Made by a program: the position numbers and the translations under genes
Notes under the pieces: generated by a model
What the model was told of the DNA's origin: nothing
Seen by the model: only the letters and a program-made list of their open reading frames with translations
The model's database searches: none
From: Vreelandella zhuhanensis
GTDB lineage: Bacteria; Pseudomonadota; Gammaproteobacteria; Pseudomonadales; Halomonadaceae
Assembly: GCF_009793355.1 (NCBI RefSeq)
Contig: NZ_WTKP01000001.1
Span: forward strand, 186,001-250,000
Direction of reading: 5' to 3'
DNA length: 64,000 nucleotides
Shown here: positions 39,401-48,443 of the stretch, one piece after another
How positions within the stretch are numbered: position 1 is the first letter of the stretch
Layout: each line of letters opens with the position of its first letter

Positions 39401-39791
39401 AGAAAAAAACTCAGAGCAAAGGACTGAAGAGCCTTCTGCCGACCAGCTGGCGCCAGCTGGCGAAAAAGCGGCACCGGAAGAATCTGTTGCTGAAAAGATG
39501 CCTGAAGAGGCCGTTCCTGAAGAGACCGTTGCCAAGACTGAAACACCGGCGGCTAAAATGACTATTCCTGAAAGTGCCGAGGCTAAGCAGTCGCCAACTC
39601 AGGAAACATCAGAAGCTGCACCCACTGCCGAAGTGGAAAAGCCTGCGGAGGAAAAGGCCGAAGCCGGCACCAACATAGAGTCTGGCGAAATGACTCAGCC
39701 CACTGAAAGCAAGCCGCCTCGCCGTCGCCGGCGTGCGCATAACGACCCGCGCGTACAGCGCAGCCAACAGCAGGAAGGGTCGTCTGACTAG
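36480..39791 (+). CDS. rne: Ribonuclease E
   Basis: This is the main endoribonuclease for mRNA decay and rRNA/tRNA processing, and the degradosome scaffold. The 1103 residues start [20 protein letters not shown]; an ATG 12 bp upstream is less likely. The S1 domain spans about 38-119. Catalytic Asp300 ([20 protein letters not shown]) and Asp343 (VIDFIDM), and the zinc-link Cys401 and Cys404 (CPRCNGQG), are present. The C-terminal ~600 residues are low-complexity, Pro/Ala/Glu/Lys/Arg-rich and disordered, with a likely arginine-rich RNA-binding segment near residues 800-820, and end [20 protein letters not shown]. In-frame 12-bp tandem repeats occur at 38115-38174 and 39087-39122. Confidence 0.97.
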   Translation: MKRMLINATQPEELRVALVDGQRLYDLDIESGAREQKKANIYRGKITRVEPSLEAAFVDFGAERHGFLPLKEISREYFLKDVSGRPSIKEVLKEGQEVTVQVDKEERGNKGAALTTFISLAGRFLVLMPNNPRAGGISRRIEGEERAQLKEAMGDLAVPDKMGLIVRTAGIGRSPEELQWDLDYLSQVWDSVTAEASKRSAPFLIYRESNVIIRAMRDYLRQDIGEVLIDSPEVHAEALAFIRQVMPSYQQKIKLYVDEVPLFSRFQIESQIETAYQREVKLPSGGSIVIDHTEALVSIDINSARATRGSDIEETALQTNSEAADEIARQLRLRDIGGLVVIDFIDMGPARNQREVENRMRDALKLDRARVQIGRISRFGLMEMSRQRLRPSLGETSGVVCPRCNGQGTIRDVRSLSLSIMRLIEEEAMKERSAQIRAILPVPVATYLLNEKRSVLADIEARQDVRVLLLPNPDMDTPHYDVQRLRDDHMDEEGASLSSFELSTDTEVGKEPDPGFTPPAMRDEAAVKSVVHSAPAPTSLQKDHPPAPTPAPTPAPTPAPAPAPAPEPTPPVATPSRSRTPAPSAPSTPASRDEASPGVLSRLIRGMAKFLGSEETDVSAPQESAAKQDRQRTQKPAERSREGTQRNAKAQPASREQRQPAARVDKPTSDERSGPARTRNNRARQQRQEEPKAAQDATPKSVRKESDAPKERDTSRRDSARGETSRAAPGRDTSKDSAGRDKSARGGKNEPQAAAADAQATHTQQPKPEPKAKQVDDKPKRTRNNPRNRTRKHAISPEAESEQQKLQAQAVAEAAKAAAASPATESAPAEPAAAVTPQPATAEKAAGDTQPKTAPQAETEVETETKTEVETNAETNAETNAEASIETEAAKSAGPEVQTPVEASEPQHEVKPSETAVEASQAPSETTEAAEEAVKTVPEPVAETAEPESVSEKPEVAPEPAPVADAPKTSEPEPEKNSEQRTEEPSADQLAPAGEKAAPEESVAEKMPEEAVPEETVAKTETPAAKMTIPESAEAKQSPTQETSEAAPTAEVEKPAEEKAEAGTNIESGEMTQPTESKPPRRRRRAHNDPRVQRSQQQEGSSD
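38115..38174 (+). repeat. Five 12-bp in-frame tandem repeats inside rne
   Basis: Three exact CCGGCTCCAACA units and two CCGGCTCCAGCC units are contiguous and encode a Pro-Ala-Pro-Thr/Ala linker just after the catalytic half. Confidence 0.92.
39087..39122 (+). repeat. Three 12-bp in-frame tandem repeats inside rne tail
   Basis: GAAACCAACGCT occurs three times in a row, encoding Glu-Thr-Asn-Ala units in the acidic part of the tail. Confidence 0.92.
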
Positions 39792-39834
39792 GCATGATTC
39801 AGCTGAATAGTTAGAATACCCAGCAAGAGAAAGA

Positions 39835-39869
39835 AAAAGAGCCCGCAAGCACTGCTTGCGGGCTCTTTT
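39835..39869. terminator. Bidirectional terminator between rne and murB
   Basis: A perfect 17-base inverted repeat (AAAAGAGCCCGCAAGCA / TGCTTGCGGGCTCTTTT) serves both convergent genes. Confidence 0.93.
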
Positions 39870-39901
39870 GCATCACTCTTACGGTATTGTTCAACAAGAC
39901 A

Positions 39902-40912
39902 TCAACCGATAAAGCGTGGCTCCGGCTCAAGCGCGACGTCGAAAGTTGCCTCCACCTCACCGCTCACCCAGGCGGCCACTTCAAGCAACTCCTTGCGAGT
40001 TCCTCCGCCAAAATGTACCAATACCAAGGCTTGGCGTTCATGCACACCGAACGCCCCGCTGCGCCTGCCTTTCAAGCCGCACTGCTCGATCAGCCAGCCG
40101 GCAGCCAGTTTGACGCGTCCATCCGCTTGAGGAAAGCAAGGTAATGACGGGTGCTTGGCACGCAGGCACTTGGCCTGCCCGGCACTCACCAAGGGGTTCT
40201 TGAAAAAGCTGCCGGCATTGGCAAGCGCTTGAGGGTCGGGTAGCTTTTCGCGACGAATATCACTCACCGCCTGAGCCACCTCCAATGCCGTAGGTTGCAT
40301 TCCCAGGCATGCCGCCAGATCGCCATAGCCCAGCCGAGGGAACGGTGTGCGGGACAACCGCACAATCAGCCGTGTAATCACCACCCGGTTAGCCAAGGCA
40401 CGCTTGAAAATGCTGTCACGATAGCCGAACTCACATTGCGCATGGGTCAGCCAGCTCAACTTTCCGCTGCGGATATCCATGACTTGAACGGTTTCGAGCA
40501 CATCCGCCAACTCGACGCCATAGGCGCCGATATTCTGGATCGGGGAAGCCCCGCAGCGCCCGGGAATAAGCGCTAGGTTTTCGATACCCCACAATCCTCG
40601 CGCCGCCATTTCCATCACTAGCGGATGCCAGGCAACTCCTGCACCTACATGCAGATAAACCTCGTCTTCCCCGGTCTCCAGCCACCACTGTTGCATCGCC
40701 GGGGCAACTGTCAGGCCGGGCAGAAACTCGGGAAGCAATACATTGCTACCGTCACCTAATACCGTGACCGGCTGGCCAGCTTTTCTTGCCTGCGCCAAGT
40801 GCTGGCGAAGCTGGCTGAGCGTTTGTGGGGCAGCGAAATACTCCGCCACACAGGGCAGTTGCAAGGTATTGGCCTGTGCCAGGCAAACTCGCTGACGCAC
40901 GTTAACGCTCAT
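39902..40912 (-). CDS. murB: UDP-N-acetylenolpyruvoylglucosamine reductase
   Basis: This FAD enzyme makes UDP-MurNAc, the second committed step of peptidoglycan synthesis. The 336 residues show GDGSNVLLPE (FAD binding), IPGRCGASPIQNIGAYGVEL, YRDSIFKRALANRVVI, and NAGSFFKNPLVSAGQ with the catalytic Ser, ending in a type I MurB C-terminal domain. It lies 18 bp after kdsB, in the envelope-synthesis block. Confidence 0.96.
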   Translation of the reverse strand: MSVNVRQRVCLAQANTLQLPCVAEYFAAPQTLSQLRQHLAQARKAGQPVTVLGDGSNVLLPEFLPGLTVAPAMQQWWLETGEDEVYLHVGAGVAWHPLVMEMAARGLWGIENLALIPGRCGASPIQNIGAYGVELADVLETVQVMDIRSGKLSWLTHAQCEFGYRDSIFKRALANRVVITRLIVRLSRTPFPRLGYGDLAACLGMQPTALEVAQAVSDIRREKLPDPQALANAGSFFKNPLVSAGQAKCLRAKHPSLPCFPQADGRVKLAAGWLIEQCGLKGRRSGAFGVHERQALVLVHFGGGTRKELLEVAAWVSGEVEATFDVALEPEPRFIG

Positions 40913-40930
40913 GATAAATAAGACGCCTAG

Positions 40931-41737
40931 TCATAGGGGCCTTCCATAAGAGGATGATGTTTCCAGCAAGGCTCTTACCCGCACCAGATCTTCGGCGGTA
41001 TCGACACCGGCGGGATTCACCTCACAGGCCAGCGCCACCTGAATGCCATGACCGTGATGAAGCGCCCGCAGTTGCTCCAACTGCTCCAGCTGCTCCAGCG
41101 GCGCCGACGGCCAGTCAAGGTAATCGCGCAGAAACCCGGCACGATAGGCATAGAGCCCGATATGGCGCAGCCAGGCATCGGTCTGTAAAAGCTCGGGGCG
41201 AGCCTGGAAATGCTGTCTATCCCAGGGTATTGGGGCTCGGGAGAAATACAGTGCCCGTCCGCTGAGGGCGCGCACCACTTTCACCACATTGGGATTGAAT
41301 AGCGTGTCGATATCGCTGATGGGTTCGGCAAGCGTGGCAATGGAAGCCGCGTCGTCATCCGCCAGACGGGCCGCGACCTGGTTGATCAGAGCAGGGGGAA
41401 TCAATGGCTCGTCACCCTGCACATTGACCAGCAAGGCCTCATCGGCCAGCCCCAGCGTAGCGGCAACTTCAGCCAGCCGGTCCGTACCTGAAGGATGATC
41501 CGCGCGCGTCATCACAACTTCGGCCCCATAAGCGCGCATTACTTGCTCAATGCGTGCATCGTCGGTGGCCACTACCACGCGGCTGGCGGCGCTTTCACAG
41601 GCACGCCGCCATACATGCGCCACCATGGGTTCACCGGCAATTTGCAGTAGCGGCTTGCCCGGCAACCGAGTGGAAGCATAGCGCGCCGGCACTACGGCAA
41701 TAAAATCCGCATGGGCAATAAAATCCGCCTGGGCCAT
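40931..41737 (-). CDS. kdsB: CMP-KDO synthetase (3-deoxy-manno-octulosonate cytidylyltransferase)
   Basis: The enzyme activates KDO with CTP for lipopolysaccharide core synthesis. The 268 residues include the signature [30 protein letters not shown] and [15 protein letters not shown]. The normal family start is FIAVVPARY. Here the N-terminus carries an extra [12 protein letters not shown] because of an 18-bp in-frame tandem duplication (41696-41731). The start at 41737 overlaps the upstream Trm112-like stop by one base (TGATG), with AGGAGAGG before it; a GTG at 41740 is also possible. Confidence 0.95.
   Translation of the reverse strand: MAQADFIAHADFIAVVPARYASTRLPGKPLLQIAGEPMVAHVWRRACESAASRVVVATDDARIEQVMRAYGAEVVMTRADHPSGTDRLAEVAATLGLADEALLVNVQGDEPLIPPALINQVAARLADDDAASIATLAEPISDIDTLFNPNVVKVVRALSGRALYFSRAPIPWDRQHFQARPELLQTDAWLRHIGLYAYRAGFLRDYLDWPSAPLEQLEQLEQLRALHHGHGIQVALACEVNPAGVDTAEDLVRVRALLETSSSYGRPL
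41696..41731 (-). repeat. 18-bp in-frame tandem duplication in kdsB N-terminus
   Basis: CAGGCGGATTTTATTGCC and CATGCGGATTTTATTGCC are adjacent with one mismatch and encode [12 protein letters not shown] directly before the conserved VVPARY. Confidence 0.92.
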
Positions 41738-41946
41738 CACGCCTCTCCTGTACGTCCCGGGGAGGTATGCAGCTTTTCATCGACATCCATCACACGCGCC
41801 TCTTCCGGCAGCATGACCGGAATGTCGTCCCGAATGGGATAGGCCAGACCGTCATAATGACAGCGCAATTCGCGAGCTTCGCGATCGTATTTCAGCTTAC
41901 CCTTGCAGAGAGGGCAAACCAGCATCGCCAGCAGTTCCTTATCCAT
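41737..41946 (-). CDS. Trm112-like/UPF0434 small protein (YcaR)
   Basis: The 69-residue protein has a zinc-ribbon-like [20 protein letters not shown] segment and the family ending [16 protein letters not shown]. YcaR-type proteins sit between lpxK and kdsB in Escherichia and Pseudomonas, as here. The biochemical role in bacteria is not settled; Trm112 homologues activate methyltransferases in other organisms. It overlaps the kdsB start. Confidence 0.92.
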   Translation of the reverse strand: MDKELLAMLVCPLCKGKLKYDREARELRCHYDGLAYPIRDDIPVMLPEEARVMDVDEKLHTSPGRTGEA

Positions 41947-41961
41947 CGGTGATTCTCCAGT

Positions 41962-42987
41962 TCAGGTAATACTCAGCAGTCGCGCTGCCAGCCAATGTTC
42001 AAAATCTGCCGGAAGTACCGCTTCGACTTCCAGCACCCAGGTCTCGGGACCAGCCACATCATGACATTTGACCGCATCCTTGGCGGTAATCACCACCGGC
42101 CGCGGCTCACCGAAGTCAAAGTCAGCCGCACTGAAACGGTGATGATCCCCCAACGGGTGCCAACTGCCCTCTATACCCAAGGCTTCCAGAGTAGAGAAAA
42201 ATCGCTGCGGATTGCCGATGCCGGCAAGCCCATATACTGGCAACTCAAACGGTAACGGTGATAACGGCAGGCGCCTACCATCACTGAGCCTGCGCCAGGC
42301 ACTCGGCGCCAAACTCATCGTCACAGGCTGGGCACTTGCCTCCAGGGCATTGTCGATCTTGCTGCGGCCGGCTTCGCCTTGATTACCGTTAATGATGACC
42401 TTGTCCACCCCGGCCAGGCGTGTCACCGGCTCTCGTAATGGACCGGCAGGCAGACATTGTCCATTCCCCAGCCCTCGAGCACCATCGATCACCACCAGCT
42501 CGATATCCCGCCCCAACGCCAGATGCTGCAAGCCGTCGTCACTGATAATGATAGTGCAGCCGGCCTCTACCAGGTATTCAGCACCGCGGGCGCGTTGCGG
42601 GTCAACCACTACCGGCAGCCCGGTTTGCTGTGCCAGCATCAATGGCTCATCACCACTGTGGCTAACGCAGGTATCGGGGATGACCTCCAGCGGATAGGTG
42701 GGCGCCTTGCCACCATAGCCGCGCGAAACGATGCCCGGCTTGTAACCCTGCTCGGTCAACCAACGCCCGAGCCAAGCCACCAGCGGTGACTTGCCGGTAC
42801 CGCCCAGAGTGATATTGCCGACCACGATCACCGGTACCGGTGCCCGCCATATGGGTTTACGCCCCACCGCATAAGCCTGAGCACGGCGAGCGATAATTTG
42901 GCGGTATACAGCGGCCAAGGGGCGCAACGCCACCAGCCAGCGACTCCCCTGATAAGCGGCTTGCAACCAACGCTCGGCCAGATTCAC
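41962..42987 (-). CDS. lpxK: Tetraacyldisaccharide 4'-kinase
   Basis: The kinase adds the 4'-phosphate to lipid A precursor at the inner membrane. The 341 residues contain the P-loop-like VVGNITLGGTGKSPLVAWLG, SRGYGGKAPTYPLEV, TIIISDDGLQHLALGRDIEL and VIDGARGLGNGQCLPAGPLR. The start is GTG at 42987, overlapping the msbA stop (GTGA). Lipid A synthesis (LpxK) and export (MsbA) are thus coupled. Confidence 0.96.
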   Translation of the reverse strand: MNLAERWLQAAYQGSRWLVALRPLAAVYRQIIARRAQAYAVGRKPIWRAPVPVIVVGNITLGGTGKSPLVAWLGRWLTEQGYKPGIVSRGYGGKAPTYPLEVIPDTCVSHSGDEPLMLAQQTGLPVVVDPQRARGAEYLVEAGCTIIISDDGLQHLALGRDIELVVIDGARGLGNGQCLPAGPLREPVTRLAGVDKVIINGNQGEAGRSKIDNALEASAQPVTMSLAPSAWRRLSDGRRLPLSPLPFELPVYGLAGIGNPQRFFSTLEALGIEGSWHPLGDHHRFSAADFDFGEPRPVVITAKDAVKCHDVAGPETWVLEVEAVLPADFEHWLAARLLSIT

Positions 42988-44723
42988 GATACGTCCTGAA
43001 ACTGCAACTGATGCAACGCCGCATAGGCACCTTGTCTGGCCAACAATTCATGATGCGAGCCTTGTTCGACAATTTTGCCTTGCTCCATCACCACAATGCG
43101 ATCCGCCCGCTCAATCGTTGACAGGCGATGGGCGATCACCAGGGTAGTACGCCCCCGGCAAACCTCTTCCAGCGCCTTTTGAATATAGCGCTCCGACTCG
43201 GTGTCCAGCGCTGAAGTGGCCTCGTCAAGAATCAGGATCGGGGCATCCTTGAAAATCGCCCGAGCGATAGCTAGCCGTTGGCGTTGTCCGCCGGAAAGCA
43301 TGACGCCGTTTTCCCCTACGATGGTCGCGTAGCCCTGCGGCAGCTGTTCGATGAATTCATCGGCATAAGCGGCACGTGCCGCTGTTTCAATGGCGGCTGG
43401 ATCGGGGTTTTCCACACCGTAGGCAATGTTGTCGGCGACCGAGGCATTGAACAAGGTAACCTGCTGGGACACCAGGGCGATCTGCCGGCGCAATGGTCCC
43501 AGGCGATAGCGGTTCAATGCGACACCATCCAGGTAGATCTCGCCCTGGCTGGGCCGATAAAAGCGCGGCAGCAAACTCACCAAGGTGGACTTGCCACTGC
43601 CGGAACGTCCGACGATGGCGATCATCTCCCCCGGTTTCACTTCAAGGTCGATGTGATTGAGCACCTCGGGTTTCTCTTCGGCATAACGAAAGCCGACGTC
43701 CTTGAGCACCAGGTTTCCTTGCAGCCGCTCAACGACGTAATCGCCCTCGTCCTGCTCCGGCATTATGCCTAGTAGACCGAATAACTCGTCCGCCGCGGCA
43801 ATCCCCTTCTGGATTTCGCTGTTGACTTCGGTGAGCTGACGTATCGGTTTGGCCATCAAGGCGGCAGCGGTAATGAATGCCACGAACTCTCCCGGCGTCA
43901 TGTTATCCAGTAAGCTCGGTGCCATCGCCACCCACACCAGCAGGGCCAAAGATAGCGCGACCAGTAGCTGAATGACCGGCGTACTGGTGGCCTTGGTCAT
44001 GGCCTCTTTCATGCTCTGGCGACGATTTTCTTCACTGACTCGAGCAAAGCGTTGTTTTTCGTAGGCTTCCGCACCATGGGTGCGCACCACCCGATATCCC
44101 GAAAGGGCTTCGGAAGCCACATGCGTCACATCGCCCATGGTGTGCTGGATGCGCCGGGAAATACGCCGAAAGCGCTTGCTGGCGTACCTGACCACGCCAC
44201 CGATAAGCGGGGTTACCGCCACGAACAACAGCGTCAACATCCAGTTCGTCCAGAGCAGGTACGCCAGCAACCCCAACACGAACAACCCTTCGCGCAATAT
44301 GATGGTGACAGCCTTGGTCGCGGCACCGGCCACCTGCTCCACATGATAGGTAACCCTTGAAACCAGATGGCCGCTGGAATGCTGGTCGAAGAAATCACCG
44401 GGCAAATGCAGCAAGTGGTCGAAAACATTGCAACGCAGCGCATGAATCACATGCCGCGCCACTGAGGTCATGAAATAGGTGCCCAGGAAGGTGCCCAGGC
44501 CTCGCGCGGCGAACATCCCTATCACGAACAGCGGCAGGAACAGGCGAAAACCGGCATCGGGATTCTGGATGCCGTCAATCAGGCGCTTCATCATTTCCGC
44601 CAAGGCCGTCGAGGAACCGGCGTAGATGACATACCCCACAATGGCCAGCGCAAATGCACGCCAATGCGGCTTCACATAGCTCAGCAGGCGTTTGTAGAGT
44701 GTCCAACCAGATTGGTGAGTCAC
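42984..44723 (-). CDS. msbA: Lipid A export ABC transporter MsbA
   Basis: This 579-residue half-transporter flips lipid A-core across the inner membrane. Six membrane helices occupy about the first 310 residues. The ATPase domain follows: Walker A VGRSGSGKSTLVSLLPRFY, Q-loop SQQVTLFNASVADNIAYG, signature LSGGQRQRLAIARAIF, Walker B ILILDEATSALD and the H-loop IAHRLSTI. The start is GTG at 44723 with GGGAGCC upstream. lpxK follows with a 4-bp overlap and comEC precedes. Confidence 0.96.
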   Translation of the reverse strand: MTHQSGWTLYKRLLSYVKPHWRAFALAIVGYVIYAGSSTALAEMMKRLIDGIQNPDAGFRLFLPLFVIGMFAARGLGTFLGTYFMTSVARHVIHALRCNVFDHLLHLPGDFFDQHSSGHLVSRVTYHVEQVAGAATKAVTIILREGLFVLGLLAYLLWTNWMLTLLFVAVTPLIGGVVRYASKRFRRISRRIQHTMGDVTHVASEALSGYRVVRTHGAEAYEKQRFARVSEENRRQSMKEAMTKATSTPVIQLLVALSLALLVWVAMAPSLLDNMTPGEFVAFITAAALMAKPIRQLTEVNSEIQKGIAAADELFGLLGIMPEQDEGDYVVERLQGNLVLKDVGFRYAEEKPEVLNHIDLEVKPGEMIAIVGRSGSGKSTLVSLLPRFYRPSQGEIYLDGVALNRYRLGPLRRQIALVSQQVTLFNASVADNIAYGVENPDPAAIETAARAAYADEFIEQLPQGYATIVGENGVMLSGGQRQRLAIARAIFKDAPILILDEATSALDTESERYIQKALEEVCRGRTTLVIAHRLSTIERADRIVVMEQGKIVEQGSHHELLARQGAYAALHQLQFQDVS

Positions 44724-44780
44724 ATAGGCTCCCGACGTTTGATGTTCATTGCGCGCGATTCTACCTCATGGCGTCTTCCA

Positions 44781-47048
44781 TCAACACCGCTCCGCCCTGC
44801 CGGGCACCTCGCGCATCGGCGTGACCTCAAGCTTTTCGTCGCCACCCAGCCATACTCGCAAGGCGCCATCCTGCGCAGTACTCCACAGGCAACTCCCCTG
44901 TCGACGAAAGCGTCTTACCACCTCATCCGCCGGATGCTGGAAGGCATTATCGCGGCCGGCACTGAACATCACATGCTCGGGCGACACCTCTCGCACGAAT
45001 TGCACCCCGGAACTTGAGCGGCTGCCATGATGGCCGGCCAGCAGGATATCCACCTTGCCGCCGACCTCGAGCAAGAAGCGACGCTCGATCGATGAAGTCA
45101 CATCGCCGGTGATCAGCAACCGATGCGTACCCACGCTGACTTCCAGCACACAGGAGCGATCATTGGGTGAGAAGTCATTGCCTGCCCGAGGCGGCCATAG
45201 CAAGCGGTACGTCACATCATCACGCTGCCAGGTTTGTCCGCTCATGCAAGCGTCGTCATCCACATCGATGGTTTCGCCTTGCGGCGCCAGAAAGTCTGCC
45301 ACTCGATGATCGTCGGACAAGGCGGCAACGCCACCGGCATGATCGTTATCGGCATGGCTTACGATCACTCTGTCAAAGTGCTGCCCCGGTGGCCACAAGG
45401 TGGTAAGCGGCATGAAGCCTGAACGAAATCGCGGGCCAGTATCATACAGCAGGCGATAACCTGCACTGCGCAGCTCGATCAACTGCCCCTGCCCCACGTC
45501 ATGCACGGTGACACGCAGCTGCCCTTCAGGCCAGGGAGACGGGCTGTGCAACGGTACCAGCATCACCAGAGCAGCACTGACGCCCAACCGCAACCAGGAC
45601 GGTAACCCGGGCAAGCCCCAGCACAGTGCCAGTAAGGCCAGCCCCCATGCCAGCGGCGTGACTGTTTCATGAGAGGGCGCCCATAACGGTAATAGATAAG
45701 TTGCCAGGGAAAGCCAGCTGATCAATACCGACAAGCCTTGATCGAACAACCACCAACACAGCTGTCCCAGGCCCGGAATCGGCATCAGCAACCAGCCCAG
45801 CAATGCCGTGGGCACCAGCACCATGCTGACCCAGGGCACCGCAATCAAATTTACCAGCGGCGCTGCCGGTGCCAGGCGGGCAAAGGCCAGCAATACCGCA
45901 GCAGCCATCAGCGGAGCCAGCAACAGTTGAGTTCGCGTGAGTCCCCATAGCCAGCCTCGAAGCCCACGCGGCCGAGTACGCCCTTGCCAGATCATGATCA
46001 GCCAGGCGACGGCAAGAAATGAGAGCCATAACCCTGGGCGCCATAGCGACAAGGGGTCGACCAGTACCACGAGCGCCAATGCCAACCACCAGCCTTGCCA
46101 CGGCCCTGGTGCATGACGTCCCCTGGCGACCCATAATGCCACTAGCGTCATGACCATGGCACGCATGGCGGGCGGCGCCATGCCCGCCAGCAGGGCATAG
46201 CTTACCGCAGCGAATGCCGCCAACCACCAGGGCCAGGCCTGCATGCGCCAGCGAAGTGGCGATATCATGCGGGCCGCACCCCGCCCCAGCAGCAGCACGA
46301 AGGCTGCAACCAAGCCGACATGCAGGCCTGAAACCACCACAAGATGCGTGGTGCCGCTGGCATTGAGCAGTGCCCAGTCGTCGGTGTTCAAGCGCTCGCT
46401 TTCGCCCAAGGTCAAGGCAGCCAGCCAGCGACGCGTGCGCTCCGGCAAGGGTTGAGCATCGAGATACTGCAGGGCGTAGCGACGTAAAGAGAAAGAGGCG
46501 GTTTCAAGGCGTTGTGGCGCCGGTTCGGCACGTAGATAGCCGGTGGCCTGTATGCCCTCGCGCCGCAGCCAGTCGGCATAATCGAAGGTATGGGGATTGC
46601 GAAACCCTCGAGGTGGACGCAAACGCACCGTCATGCGCCAGCGCTCTCCCGCCCGGATCTCGGGCATGGCATAGGCGCTGACCCTGATCTTGCGCAAGTG
46701 CTCGCAACCGGGTCGTTCGGCGGGTGCCTGGCAGTGCTCGACGGCCAGCAATAGTCGAGAATGCCGGGGTTGCGGCGTGACCGCCAATACCCGAGCGTCA
46801 ACCACCAGGCTCTCGCCACTTAGCCCAGCTACCAAGGTACCCGCACGCTGAGATTGAACGCTCACGAACACCAATCCTGCGATAACCAGTATCCACCCGC
46901 TACGCGGGCGCCAAGCAACCACACCCAATGCCGCGACCCCTAAAGCGGTGACAAGTACCGGCGGTGCCCAATAGGCATTGCCCCATGAAGCTAGCCAGCT
47001 GCCTACCAAAACCGCCAGCGCGAGGGGCAACGCCAATCCAATATACAT
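44781..47048 (-). CDS. comEC: ComEC/Rec2 family DNA-uptake channel protein
   Basis: The 755 residues form the inner-membrane channel of natural transformation: several N-terminal helices, an OB-like periplasmic part (about 60-170), and the competence domain with GTTHLVVVSGLHVGLVAAFV. The C-terminal metallo-beta-lactamase-like domain follows (VHDVGQGQLIELRSAG, VIVSHADNDHAGGVAALSDD, LLAGHHGSRSSSG). The predicted metal-binding D-x-D-H-x-G motif is intact. The start at 47048 has GGAGGG 4-5 bp upstream. The place next to msbA is conserved. Confidence 0.93.
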   Translation of the reverse strand: MYIGLALPLALAVLVGSWLASWGNAYWAPPVLVTALGVAALGVVAWRPRSGWILVIAGLVFVSVQSQRAGTLVAGLSGESLVVDARVLAVTPQPRHSRLLLAVEHCQAPAERPGCEHLRKIRVSAYAMPEIRAGERWRMTVRLRPPRGFRNPHTFDYADWLRREGIQATGYLRAEPAPQRLETASFSLRRYALQYLDAQPLPERTRRWLAALTLGESERLNTDDWALLNASGTTHLVVVSGLHVGLVAAFVLLLGRGAARMISPLRWRMQAWPWWLAAFAAVSYALLAGMAPPAMRAMVMTLVALWVARGRHAPGPWQGWWLALALVVLVDPLSLWRPGLWLSFLAVAWLIMIWQGRTRPRGLRGWLWGLTRTQLLLAPLMAAAVLLAFARLAPAAPLVNLIAVPWVSMVLVPTALLGWLLMPIPGLGQLCWWLFDQGLSVLISWLSLATYLLPLWAPSHETVTPLAWGLALLALCWGLPGLPSWLRLGVSAALVMLVPLHSPSPWPEGQLRVTVHDVGQGQLIELRSAGYRLLYDTGPRFRSGFMPLTTLWPPGQHFDRVIVSHADNDHAGGVAALSDDHRVADFLAPQGETIDVDDDACMSGQTWQRDDVTYRLLWPPRAGNDFSPNDRSCVLEVSVGTHRLLITGDVTSSIERRFLLEVGGKVDILLAGHHGSRSSSGVQFVREVSPEHVMFSAGRDNAFQHPADEVVRRFRRQGSCLWSTAQDGALRVWLGGDEKLEVTPMREVPGRAERC

Positions 47049-47147
47049 ATGCCCTCCCTGGCATCCTGGCTGGGTTAAATCCCATCCATGGCGGTTGCCC
47101 TACCTTATATGGATAATGGCTCCCACCACCCTACGCGAGTAACTGAC

Positions 47148-47699
47148 ATGCCGCGCCGGTTCCTGCAGCGCTACATGCCCCGACCCGACACGCTCAGCCG
47201 CCAACGTTCGCTGCGCTTCATGGCGCCGTTGATTGCCGAGCCAGCGCTTTGGGTGCTCTCGCGACGCAGCGTGGCCAATGCATTCAGCGTCGGGTTGTTC
47301 TGCGCAATGCTGCCCATTCCCTTCCAGATGGTGGTGGCCGCATTGGGTGCAAGGTGGAGTCGCTGCAATCTGGCACTTTCCGTGGGGCTGGTATGGATCA
47401 CCAACCCCCTGACCATGCCGCTGATTTTTTTCGGCAACTATCGTCTGGGAGCCTGGTTACTCGATACTCCGCCGCGAGAGGCGCCCAGTCGTGTATCGAC
47501 TCAATGGATTGCCGAGCAGATGGCCGACATCATGCCTGCACTCCTGCTGGGTTCGGCAGCCACCGCCCTGCTATTGGCCGTGGCCGCCAACGTCAGCATA
47601 CGCCTGATCTGGCGCTGGCATGTCACGCGACATTGGAAACGTCGCCGGCTGAAGCGCCAGCAACGTCGAGCGTGCATCGAATCGGAATTCGACGATTAA
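47148..47699 (+). CDS. DUF2062 family membrane protein
   Basis: The 183-residue protein of unknown function has a basic N-terminus and hydrophobic segments around residues 40-75 (SVANAFSVGLFCAMLPIPFQ; WITNPLTMPLIFFGNYRLG) and 125-150. The PIPFQM and TNPLTMPLIFFGNYRLG blocks are the DUF2062 hallmark. The end is strongly basic (RHWKRRRLKRQQRR). The start at 47148 is preferred over 47088. Its TAA overlaps that of the convergent lolD, the two stops sharing TTAA. Confidence 0.85.
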   Translation: MPRRFLQRYMPRPDTLSRQRSLRFMAPLIAEPALWVLSRRSVANAFSVGLFCAMLPIPFQMVVAALGARWSRCNLALSVGLVWITNPLTMPLIFFGNYRLGAWLLDTPPREAPSRVSTQWIAEQMADIMPALLLGSAATALLLAVAANVSIRLIWRWHVTRHWKRRRLKRQQRRACIESEFDD

Positions 47700-48436
47700 C
47701 CAATTTCTTCCACCAGCTTTCCACCATCGAGTTTGAGCACTCGATCCTGATGCGCCGCCAGGCTGACGTCATGGGTGACGATCACGAAAGCACAGGCAAT
47801 TTCACGGGCCAACTCGTCCATCATCGCCAGAATGCTCGACGCCGTGGTCTGATCCAGGTTGCCGGTAGGCTCATCCATAAGCATTAGGCTTGGGTCGGTG
47901 ACCAAGGCACGGGCAATTGCTACACGTTGACGCTCACCGCCGGAAAGCTCACCAGGCTTGTGCTCGGCGCGCGCCTGCATCCCCACTCGTTCGAGTATTG
48001 CCATGGCGCGCTTTTCGGCGTCTTTTTTACGCAGGCCTCGCACAATCAACGGCAAGGCGGCATTTTCCACAGCGGTAAACTCCGCCAGCAGATGGTGAAA
48101 CTGATAGACGAAACCGATATAGCGATTGCGAAAACGGCCTAAAGCCGCCTCCTTCAGTTTGTCCAAGGGTTCACCGCCAATCATCACACGACCGGCGCTG
48201 GGCCGATCAAGGCCGCCCAGCAAATTAAGCAGCGTGGTCTTGCCCGAACCGGAGCTTCCCACAATGGCGACACGCTCGCCGGCGTGCACTTGAAGATCAA
48301 GCCCATCCAGCACGCTAATATCCTGAGGCCCTTCATGGTAGATGCGCGTCAAGCCCTGGCAGTCCAGCATGATGCTCGGCTGACTGGAAGCACTTGGCAC
48401 AGCGGCCGTCGGCGTGGCGGTAGTTGGCTGAGTCAT
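47696..48436 (-). CDS. lolD: Lipoprotein-releasing ABC transporter ATPase LolD
   Basis: This cytoplasmic ATPase powers the extraction of outer-membrane lipoproteins from the inner membrane. The 246 residues have Walker A IVGSSGSGKTTLLNLLGG, FVYQFHHLLAEFTAVENA with the Q-loop, signature GELSGGERQRVAIARALV and Walker B LMLMDEPTGNLD. The start at 48436 has GAGGG before it and leaves 7 bp after the upstream stop; an ATG at 48451 is possible. It pairs with the LolC/E-type gene upstream. Confidence 0.95.
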   Translation of the reverse strand: MTQPTTATPTAAVPSASSQPSIMLDCQGLTRIYHEGPQDISVLDGLDLQVHAGERVAIVGSSGSGKTTLLNLLGGLDRPSAGRVMIGGEPLDKLKEAALGRFRNRYIGFVYQFHHLLAEFTAVENAALPLIVRGLRKKDAEKRAMAILERVGMQARAEHKPGELSGGERQRVAIARALVTDPSLMLMDEPTGNLDQTTASSILAMMDELAREIACAFVIVTHDVSLAAHQDRVLKLDGGKLVEEIG

Positions 48437-48443
48437 GGCACCC

